A stretch of 38,253 nt of DNA from Planctomycetota bacterium (GTDB lineage Bacteria; Planctomycetota; Planctomycetia; Gemmatales; Gemmataceae), in contig JAJPHU010000087.1 of assembly GCA_021325115.1 (NCBI GenBank), forward strand, positions 1 to 38,253, written 5' to 3'. Below the pieces are notes generated by a model that was given only the letters and a program-made list of their open reading frames with translations, was not told the origin of the DNA and made no database searches. The position numbers were made by a program, and so were the translations under genes. Shown piece after piece: positions 8,054 to 14,262 of this stretch (position 1 is its first letter; each line of letters opens with the position of its first letter).

Positions 8054-9388
8054 CTATGGCTGGCGGCCAACCTGCCTGGACGGCAGCTCTCCCTTTGTAA
8101 GCATATCATCGATCAATTTTTTCCATTGCTCGCGTGCTGCATCACGCTTGTCTTTGGGATCAAGAGGGTTGTAGCCAATGTCTTTGCCGGCTGGCACCAG
8201 GCGCACCAGGTGCCAATGGGCCAGACCGCGGATGCCGAGTAGATCGCTGTCGAGATACTTGACCAGCGTGGTATACAATTCCGGCTGAGCCAGCTGCGCA
8301 TCGCTAAAACTGTGCAACAGCTGCAGGATGCCTGCCGCTTGTGCCGGTTTGAGATCGTGTTTGTCGATTAATTTCTGATAGAGGATCAGGTCCTGCCCGG
8401 GACGGCGGCCCAGCCAATGGCGCACCACGACGACGGCCCGGTCCCAGGCATCGGGGTACTTCGTCCCGGTAAGGACCTGGCCCAATCCTTCCAGGTCGTC
8501 CAGCGCTCCCATGAAGATGACGCCGGTGGCTCGCTTGTTGGGATCTTCAGAGGCGGCGAACGTCCGTCCGGCCTCTCGAGGCGAGGACTTGACTACTTGT
8601 TGCCGCAGCTTTTCAACAGTGTCCTTGATGCGCTGGGCGCGTTCAGATTCCGATTGCTCTGTCGCCACCCAATCGGGCAACGTTTCGAGTTTCTGCGCCG
8701 CTTCTTCCACGGCGCCGCTGTTGTCCCAGTGCAACAGGGCCGGACCCGGCGGCGCCGACATAATGCAATAGCAGGAACCGTGCTTCAGCTCGATCTGCCC
8801 CTTGCGGACCACCAACAACAAGTCCGCAGCTGGCACGTCCTTCGGCCCCGGCTCTTTGCGGAACGGTACTCCCTTGGCCCAGCGGCCATACAGCTGCAAG
8901 GCGATGTGCGTGCCCGGCTCGGTCAAGTTCGCTTCCCATTGCTGATCATGGAAACGGATGCGTACGCGGGCCACTCCCTCTTTTTTGAGATTGGTTACGT
9001 CCACGCGGCCGCGGTCCAGTGTGAAGTCCAGGTCGTGGTCCGCCGAGGCGTGCAAGACCACGGCTGCCTCCAGGACCGGATACGGCGAGTTCTTGTCCAG
9101 ATCGGTCAACAGCGTCAGGCCCACGGTTCCTTTGCTGTTCTCGAGAACAGCGCCCGGCAATCCGACCAACAGATCGCCGGCGCGTATAGCGCCCTTGTGG
9201 GCAACTGCTTGCCAATCCTGAGCTGGCTCGCTACGCGCGAACAGAGTGCCGTCCCTGGAGACAAGCCGGGCCACGACCGGCGCCTCGGCGCCGAACAGTC
9301 CGCCGGTTACGAGTATAGAAGCGAAAGCTACGGTCAAACTACTTAATTTTACGACTCTAAATATCTTATACACGGCAGTCTCCCTCAT
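8054..9388 (-). CDS. secreted or membrane-anchored FecR-like / HEAT-like protein
   Basis: 444 residues from ATG 9388. An earlier in-frame ATG at 9412 borders a palindromic repeat and has no ribosome site, so I prefer 9388, although its own site (GGGAAA) is weak. A hydrophobic segment at about residues 14-36 (LSSLTVAFASILVTGG) is a signal peptide or anchor. The next 150 residues form a beta-rich region (RDGTLFARSEPAQDW, IRAGDLLVGLPGA, DFTLDRGRVDV) resembling the FecR domain. The C-terminal 200 residues are helical and HEAT-like (LVKYLDSDLLGIRGLAHWHL). It lies 75 bp downstream of another secreted gene on the same strand. The FecR-like label is tentative; sensing or scaffolding at the cell surface is inference. 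Confidence 0.7.
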   Translation of the reverse strand: MRETAVYKIFRVVKLSSLTVAFASILVTGGLFGAEAPVVARLVSRDGTLFARSEPAQDWQAVAHKGAIRAGDLLVGLPGAVLENSKGTVGLTLLTDLDKNSPYPVLEAAVVLHASADHDLDFTLDRGRVDVTNLKKEGVARVRIRFHDQQWEANLTEPGTHIALQLYGRWAKGVPFRKEPGPKDVPAADLLLVVRKGQIELKHGSCYCIMSAPPGPALLHWDNSGAVEEAAQKLETLPDWVATEQSESERAQRIKDTVEKLRQQVVKSSPREAGRTFAASEDPNKRATGVIFMGALDDLEGLGQVLTGTKYPDAWDRAVVVVRHWLGRRPGQDLILYQKLIDKHDLKPAQAAGILQLLHSFSDAQLAQPELYTTLVKYLDSDLLGIRGLAHWHLVRLVPAGKDIGYNPLDPKDKRDAAREQWKKLIDDMLTKGELPSRQVGRQP

Positions 9389-9412
9389 TCGAATTTCCCG
9401 GCGAGCAGTCAT

Positions 9413-9458
9413 CGTCAGCTGGCTGGTATAGGTTCCACTGGCCGGCTGACACCGGGCG
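9413..9458 (-). repeat. divergent palindromic element, family B
   Basis: Read on the minus strand, this aligns over about 46 bases with the inner part of the 65-bp element, sharing the GGTGTC/GCGTC, GCCGGC, GTGG, TATACCA and GACG blocks while the outer arms are lost. It fills the 75-bp gap between two minus-strand secreted genes. The match is partial and judged by eye. Confidence 0.4.
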
Positions 9459-9463
9459 TTTGC

Positions 9464-10297
9464 CTATTTTTCCGCTGCCCCTTGGACAACGATGGGGAAG
9501 GACATCGTGGCCTTCTTGCCAGAGACGCGGTCGGTTGCCTGCAATTCGATGGTGAACTTGCCGGGACGGTTGAGCGTCAACGGGAAACCCATCGGCAGTC
9601 CCGATAGATTGGCAGGCAAGTCTTTGGGGGGCGTGCCAGTCACGGCCTTGGCGAGCGTCGGTTTGCCGGACTCCTCGCGCACGCGCATCTCGAAGACGAC
9701 ATCAGGATTTTTACCGGGGCCGCGTGCGAAGCCGACGACGCTGGTATGCACCCAAACGCCCTGTCCACAGGCAAACACGGCGGCGGGATAGTGAGCCTCT
9801 GGATCCAGCGTCACGGTGGTGCGAACCAGGGCGAAGTCCTTGGGTAGCACCTTCAAGGTGCGGCTCAAACTCTGCTCTTGCCCCGATGCCAGATCCTTGA
9901 CGATAACCTTCATCTGATAATCGCCCGCTGGCGTATCGAGTCCGACGCTCAGATGGGCATAGGCCGGCACGCTGGCGCCGCCGAGAGAAGCGCGCGCTTC
10001 TTGCTCCTTCGCTTCTTGCCGAAATACTACGTTGCCGGCGGCATTGCTCAGTTCAAGCGTCATACTGTAACGCACCTTGCCTTCGGGATCGACGCGGATG
10101 CCGTCGATGTCAAAACAGAGGAATAAGCTATCGCCCGGTGCCAGTGTTTCGTTACGGCGTTCGGGGCCGAGCAAGCCGTGTGTCGAACGTACATGGGTCA
10201 GCGCCAAGCCTCTTACCTTCTCCTCCTCTCTGGAGGGGGAGGAGAAAGCGGGAAACGTCACGCCAAGGATGGTCAGCAAAGTAATGGTGGTCCACAT
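9464..10297 (-). CDS. secreted protein of unknown function with a repeat-derived N-terminal segment
   Basis: 277 residues. ATG 10297 follows AAGGGG and opens a short signal peptide (MWTTITLLTILGVTFPAFS). The next ten codons are a GC-rich palindrome (10218-10246) giving SPSREEEKVRG. The rest is beta-rich: PGDSLFLCFDIDGI, RYSMTLELSNAAGN, PAGDYQMKVIVKDLASG and RPGKFTIELQATDRVSGKKA look like two or three immunoglobulin-like strands sets. It closes with VVQGAAEK. It is the first gene of a three-gene secreted block on this strand. No enzymatic motif is visible and the role is unknown. Confidence 0.75.
   Translation of the reverse strand: MWTTITLLTILGVTFPAFSSPSREEEKVRGLALTHVRSTHGLLGPERRNETLAPGDSLFLCFDIDGIRVDPEGKVRYSMTLELSNAAGNVVFRQEAKEQEARASLGGASVPAYAHLSVGLDTPAGDYQMKVIVKDLASGQEQSLSRTLKVLPKDFALVRTTVTLDPEAHYPAAVFACGQGVWVHTSVVGFARGPGKNPDVVFEMRVREESGKPTLAKAVTGTPPKDLPANLSGLPMGFPLTLNRPGKFTIELQATDRVSGKKATMSFPIVVQGAAEK
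10218..10246. repeat. GC-rich palindrome inside a coding region
   Basis: Perfect 9-bp arms, TTCTCCTCC and GGAGGAGAA, flank an 11-base centre. The composition (C/T-rich then G/A-rich) resembles the other small repeats at 192-238, 7884-7990 and 15991-16035. It lies in frame just after the signal peptide of the gene at 9464-10297. Confidence 0.6.
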
Positions 10298-10513
10298 TAG
10301 GAAAAACCCCTTTCCCGCGACAAAGCTCTGGATCGGCGATCAAGAAAGGCAATCGAAACAGAACTCAGCTCAACAGATGCTATGTAGTGTAACGCTTGTT
10401 TTCGGCATCCGCAAGCGCTCGACCGGCGAGATGTCGCTCCCGCTCCAGTTCGCTTGTCTTCTGGTCTGCTGGTGCCTCATCCATTAAAGTAATTCGTGCC
10501 GAAACGAACTCGC

Positions 10514-10529
10514 TTCCGGATTACCGGAA
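10514..10529. promoter_or_regulatory. candidate operator: short inverted repeat
   Basis: TTCCGG, a 4-base spacer ATTA, then CCGGAA. It lies 20 bp upstream of the ATG at 10549 and between two divergent genes, immediately before the ribosome-binding sequence. The symmetry is exact, but no regulator is known and such short palindromes arise by chance. Confidence 0.3.
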
Positions 10530-10548
10530 CTGTGGAGGATGGCGAATC

Positions 10549-12000
10549 ATGCGCGGCTTTGTTTATCTCTGTTGCCTACTATTCCTGGGATGCGGCGGCG
10601 AACTCCCACCCGCCCGGAACATTCACAACGGCCCAAAACGCCCGTCGCGGACACTCCAGGTAGGTGAAGAAATCGTTTCCAGGCCCGGCGGTCCGCTGCC
10701 TCCCGACCTGCGCACACGCCACGGCGGCAATGATTGGCCAGGCTTCCTCGGTCCCAGCGGCGACAGCATCTCCACTGAGAAAGGCATTCTCTCTCCCTGG
10801 CCTCCAGCGGGACCACCTCTCGTCTGGCAGCGCCGGCTCGGCGAGGGCTATGGAATGCCGGCCATCAGCCGCGGACGGCTGTTCCTCTTCGACCGCGCCG
10901 GCAATCGTGCTCGCCTCCATTGTTGGAAGAGCGAGACAGGCGAGCCGTTGTGGACTTTCGATTATCCCACCGATTACCAAGATCTCTACGGCTACAGCGG
11001 CGGCCCGCGCTGCTCGCCGGTCGTGGACGGTGATCGCGTTTACATCTACGGTGTCGAGGGCCTGTTGCACTGCCTCCGCGTCGCAGACGGCAAGCTGATC
11101 TGGAAAGTCGATACCGTTGCCGACTTCCACGTCCGACAGAACTTTTTCGGCGTTGGCAGCACGCCGGTCATTGAGGGCGATCTGCTCATTGCTCAAGTTG
11201 GCGGCAGCCCCAAAGACGACCCTGCCCCCAACGCTCGCTTCTGGCCCCGGGGAGCTGACAGCGGCATCGTCGCTTTCGATAAATATACCGGCAAGGTCCG
11301 TTATCATGTCACCGATGAGTTGGCCAGTTACGCCAGCCCAAAGCTGGCTACCATCGACGGCCGACGCTGGTGCTTCGTCTTCGCCCGCGGCGGATTGGTC
11401 GGCCTGGAGCCGGCAACAGGTAAAGTCGAGTTTCGCTATCCCTGGCGTGCGCGAATCCTTGAAAGCGTCAATGCCAGCAATCCTGTTGTTGTCGGCAACC
11501 GAGTTTTTCTCTCCGAAACTTACGGTCCCGGCAGTGCCCTGCTCGAAGTCCAGCCGGGCGCGTACAAGGAAGTCTGGACCGACCAGGACAAAGGAATCCG
11601 CGACAAAAGCATGCGCTGCCATTGGAACACGCCCATCTACGTGGATGGCTATCTCTACGGATGCAGCGGCCGGCACAGTGAAGAAGCCGAGCTGCGCTGC
11701 CTCGAATGGGCCAGCGGCAAAATCATGTGGCGCAAGCGCGGCCTGACCCGTACTTCGTTGTTACTCGTCGATCATCACTTCATCTGTTTGGGCGAAGACG
11801 GCATCCTGCGCCTTCTGAAAGTGAACCCGCATAAATATGAGGAAGTGTCAAGCGTCGAGCTGAGAGCGGATGGCGACCGCGGCGAGCCGTTGCTCAATGA
11901 ACCCTGCTGGGCGGCGCCCATTTTATCACACGGCTTACTGTACGTACGCGGGGCCGATCGCCTGGTGTGCCTGGAATTAATTCCCAAGGCGAAGCAGTGA
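10549..12000 (+). CDS. PQQ-type beta-propeller lipoprotein
   Basis: 483 residues. ATG 10549 is preferred over the open frame from 10396 because GGAGG lies 11 bases upstream and it starts a lipoprotein signal (MRGFVYLCCLLFLGC, Cys15 as the lipid-attached residue). After a Pro-rich linker come WPGFLGPSG and repeated propeller blades with the pattern of outer-membrane assembly or PQQ-dehydrogenase-like proteins: VDGDRVYIYGVEGLLHCL, ADGKLIWKVD, VIEGDLLIAQ, FDKYTGKVRYHV and LEWASGKIMWRK. In planctomycetes this family usually begins with the same W-P-x-F-x-G-P element and is annotated as PQQ-binding-like. Catalytic residues of a true quinoprotein dehydrogenase are not evident; a scaffold or binding role is inferred. 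Confidence 0.85.
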   Translation: MRGFVYLCCLLFLGCGGELPPARNIHNGPKRPSRTLQVGEEIVSRPGGPLPPDLRTRHGGNDWPGFLGPSGDSISTEKGILSPWPPAGPPLVWQRRLGEGYGMPAISRGRLFLFDRAGNRARLHCWKSETGEPLWTFDYPTDYQDLYGYSGGPRCSPVVDGDRVYIYGVEGLLHCLRVADGKLIWKVDTVADFHVRQNFFGVGSTPVIEGDLLIAQVGGSPKDDPAPNARFWPRGADSGIVAFDKYTGKVRYHVTDELASYASPKLATIDGRRWCFVFARGGLVGLEPATGKVEFRYPWRARILESVNASNPVVVGNRVFLSETYGPGSALLEVQPGAYKEVWTDQDKGIRDKSMRCHWNTPIYVDGYLYGCSGRHSEEAELRCLEWASGKIMWRKRGLTRTSLLLVDHHFICLGEDGILRLLKVNPHKYEEVSSVELRADGDRGEPLLNEPCWAAPILSHGLLYVRGADRLVCLELIPKAKQ

Positions 12001-12149
12001 ACGATGTCCAGTTGTCCTTACGCGGCCACCTTGGCCGGTTCGGTGGCCGTCACAGCAAGGGAGCGCGAAATATCTGTGCAGAGAAAACAGCACGAGCACC
12101 CCAAAAACGATAACGAGATCCTCGGCCTGATGGCGAGTTGTTGCGCGCT

Positions 12150-12353
12150 TTACAATTGCAGGACAGAACTTGCAGGATATCCGAAGAGCGCCAAGCGTCC
12201 CGCCAGGACATGGTTCAGAGCAGCGTAGCCGCCCAGCCTCAGCACCAAACCCAGGTCCGCCAGCAACAGCGGCCGGTCCCACGAGCCGGGTGCGGACGCT
12301 TGCTCCTGTTCTTCCTACGCCACATCATCGTAGTGGTTGTTGAAAGCCCTCAT
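12150..12353 (-). pseudogene. broken small gene translationally behind the SpoIIE-type phosphatase
   Basis: Directly after the phosphatase stop (TGA at 12363-12361) comes GGGAG and ATG 12353. Reading gives MRAFNNHYDDVA, an amber codon at 12317-12315, then in frame a plausible helical sequence containing LLLADLGLVLRLGGYAALNH and LALFGYPASS, and TAA at 12152-12150. Further downstream another frame has a membrane-like stretch (EDLVIVFGVLVLFSLHRYF), so more of the gene may lie beyond a second lesion. The family is not recognised. The remainder of the 12001-12360 gap shows nothing else I can support. Confidence 0.4.
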
Positions 12354-12360
12354 CGCTCCC

Positions 12361-13659
12361 TCACGAAATTTTTGCTACCAGCAGTGTGCGATCGTCGTGG
12401 ATCGGGTGGCTGCCGGTGAAGTCCTTCAATGCGGCCAGTACTGACTCCAGGAGGTCCGAAGCATCGGAGGCACAATCTGCCAAGGCTTTATCGAGCCGGG
12501 CCAGGCCAAACAGCTCGCCGCGCTCGTTTTGCGCCTCGGTAATGCCGTCGGTGTACAGCACCAGCTGATCACCGGGGATGAAGCGACAGGTCTGCTCGCG
12601 GTATGTCATCTCCAGAGCGATACCCAAGGGCAGGCCGCCAGCTCCGTCCAGCAAGCCCAGCGTACCATCGGCGCAGCGCTTCAGTCGAGGCGGATTATGG
12701 CCTGCCGAAGCGTAGGTCAACGTGCGCTGGGCCGGGTCATAGATGCCGTAAAACGCTGTTACGAACGTGTCAGACTGTGCGGTATAGCGTGCGGCCAGAT
12801 GGCGATTGACGTATTCAAGCATGTGTCCAGGCGGCGCGGGCGGGCCAGGGTAGGTATGGGCCAGACTGTGGGTAACGGCCATCAACACGGCAGCCGGCGT
12901 GCCGTGGCCGCTGACATCGGCGATAAAAATACCCCATTTGCCATCGGGAAGAGGAAAAAAGTCGTAATAATCGCCACCGGCCCGATGGGACGTCTGGTAG
13001 TAGGCGGCCAGGGTCATCGTGGGAATGTCCGGCATCTTCTTGGGCAAGAGTGAGCGCTGGATGTCGGCCACCAGTTTCATCTCGTAATCGACTGCCTCAT
13101 AGGCTGCCTTGAGCTGTTCGGAGAGCACGAGATTGTGCGTGGCCCGACCGAATAGATTGCTCAACCAGACGATCTCTGGGAACTGCTCCGGAGCAAAGGC
13201 CGCTGGCTCGCGACGCATGGCCAGGATCATGTTAAGGGCCACGCCTTGATCGTACATGGGAATGGCTACCATCGAGGCCATGCCGGCCACATACTCGGCG
13301 GCGGGATCGTCGTCGGGCAGCTGCACGTTGTCGAAAAGCCGCGGCTCGTCGCCGTAGATCAGCTCGGCGAACAATCCACCCTTAAGTAGCGGCAGCCGAT
13401 GTGGTTCTTTCCAGGGATTGATGTCTTCGTTCCAGAACGAACAGCGCGTCACGCGAAACCAGGGCCATTTCAAGCCGCGGCGGCTGATCGACACCCGACG
13501 ATCGACGGGCCGTAGCGTCTGCATGCGTTTGCTGTAGGCCCGGCTCATCTCCTGCGGATCAGTCTGCCGGCTCATCTCCTTCATGGTCTCGACGATGAGA
13601 TCCAGCCGCTCCCGCCAATCGTGCGCCACTTCGTCGAACAGCCCCGGTGATGCGCTCAT
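12361..13659 (-). CDS. PP2C-type (SpoIIE/RsbU) serine/threonine phosphatase with GAF-like N-terminal domain
   Basis: 432 residues. ATG 13659 has AAGGAAG upstream. Residues 90-185 look like a GAF-type sensor (LLKGGLFAELIYGDEP, GMASMVAIPMYDQGVALNMI). A linker helix with DIQRSLLP leads into the phosphatase domain: AGGDYYDFF (Asp230), FIADVSGHG (Asp248), SAGHNPP, LYTDGITEA (Asp371) and HDDRTLL near the C-terminus, so all metal-binding acidic positions of the family are present. Such enzymes dephosphorylate anti-anti-sigma factors in partner-switching stress control. No anti-sigma or STAS gene is visible nearby, so the partner is unknown. A broken small gene follows 7 bp behind the stop. Confidence 0.9.
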   Translation of the reverse strand: MSASPGLFDEVAHDWRERLDLIVETMKEMSRQTDPQEMSRAYSKRMQTLRPVDRRVSISRRGLKWPWFRVTRCSFWNEDINPWKEPHRLPLLKGGLFAELIYGDEPRLFDNVQLPDDDPAAEYVAGMASMVAIPMYDQGVALNMILAMRREPAAFAPEQFPEIVWLSNLFGRATHNLVLSEQLKAAYEAVDYEMKLVADIQRSLLPKKMPDIPTMTLAAYYQTSHRAGGDYYDFFPLPDGKWGIFIADVSGHGTPAAVLMAVTHSLAHTYPGPPAPPGHMLEYVNRHLAARYTAQSDTFVTAFYGIYDPAQRTLTYASAGHNPPRLKRCADGTLGLLDGAGGLPLGIALEMTYREQTCRFIPGDQLVLYTDGITEAQNERGELFGLARLDKALADCASDASDLLESVLAALKDFTGSHPIHDDRTLLVAKIS

Positions 13660-13939
13660 GGATGTTTCTTCCTTTGCTAGAGGATGTTGACCTAATTCTA
13701 TTATTATTCGTCGATACCCTTTCGCAGGGTAGGCTACAGGAGACAGAGAAAGCCGCTTTTTCCTATTCCCTCGACTAACGCGGGTTATCTCTGGTAGGAG
13801 ATATTTCTGTCGTATACAATCTCTCGTTGGATTTGCGAAGCCGTGGGCGTGAGTGTTCGGATGCCGGTTCTTTTTCCCCTTCGAGGCACGACGGTTTGCT
13901 GCCTGAGAAGAAGAATGATGTCTCTCATCAGTGAACTAG
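13660..13939. other. gene-poor gap
   Basis: This 280-bp stretch lies between the start of the minus-strand phosphatase and the plus-strand antitoxin-like gene, so it should hold both promoters. It is more A/T-rich near 13690-13715. I find no convincing -35/-10 pair, RNA or coding sequence. Confidence 0.4.
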
Positions 13940-14146
13940 ATGAACAAAACTGCGGCTGTGCTTCAAGCACTGGCGGCCAACGAAAAACGCTCGGTCAACG
14001 ACGTGCTTCGCGATGCTGTGGCTGCCCACCCGGGCAGGGGGAAACGACCGTTACCGAAAGGGATCGGCAAATATCGGAGTGGGCAGTCCGGCATTGCCCA
14101 AAACATCAGAAAGATACTCCGTAAAGACATTCAGGAGGGCAAATAG
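13940..14146 (+). CDS. VapB-like antitoxin (probable, possibly N-terminally truncated)
   Basis: 68 residues, basic. A short helical part (KTAAVLQALAANEKRSVNDVLRDAVAAH) is followed by a basic tail PKGIGKYRSGQSGIAQNIRK, which resembles the toxin-wrapping tails of VapB antitoxins (P-K-G-x-G-x-x-x-S-G). A TAG lies immediately upstream of the ATG, so no longer N-terminal DNA-binding region exists in this frame, and the ribosome site is weak. The stop codon overlaps the first codon of a PIN-domain remnant, the arrangement expected for a toxin-antitoxin pair. With the toxin broken, this is probably an orphan. The family call rests on the tail and the neighbour. Confidence 0.55.
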   Translation: MNKTAAVLQALAANEKRSVNDVLRDAVAAHPGRGKRPLPKGIGKYRSGQSGIAQNIRKILRKDIQEGK

Positions 14147-14259
14147 CCCTGATTGGCGATACCAGCGGACTCTTCGCTCTGTACGATACGAGTAATGTGG
14201 ATCACGCTGCGGTGGCGAAAAAAAGGGAGAAAAAGCGACATCGTAGACAGGTTATCTGA
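14143..14259 (+). pseudogene. truncated VapC-type PIN-domain toxin
   Basis: The frame opens at an ATA overlapping the antitoxin stop (a CTG at 14149 could initiate) and reads ALIGDTSGLFALYDTSNVDHAAV. This is the first strand of a PIN ribonuclease, with the first catalytic Asp of the D-T-S-G motif. After about 25 residues it degenerates into a Lys/Arg-rich tail (KKREKKRHRR) and ends at TGA 14257-14259. A full VapC is about 130 residues, so at least 100 residues, including the other acidic catalytic positions, are gone. The next gene starts 3 bp later. Confidence 0.7.
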
Positions 14260-14262
14260 ACA

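Noticed and set aside
13785-13970. 61-codon minus-strand open frame
   Set aside because: No ribosome site, odd composition, and it overlaps the start of the better supported antitoxin-like gene.
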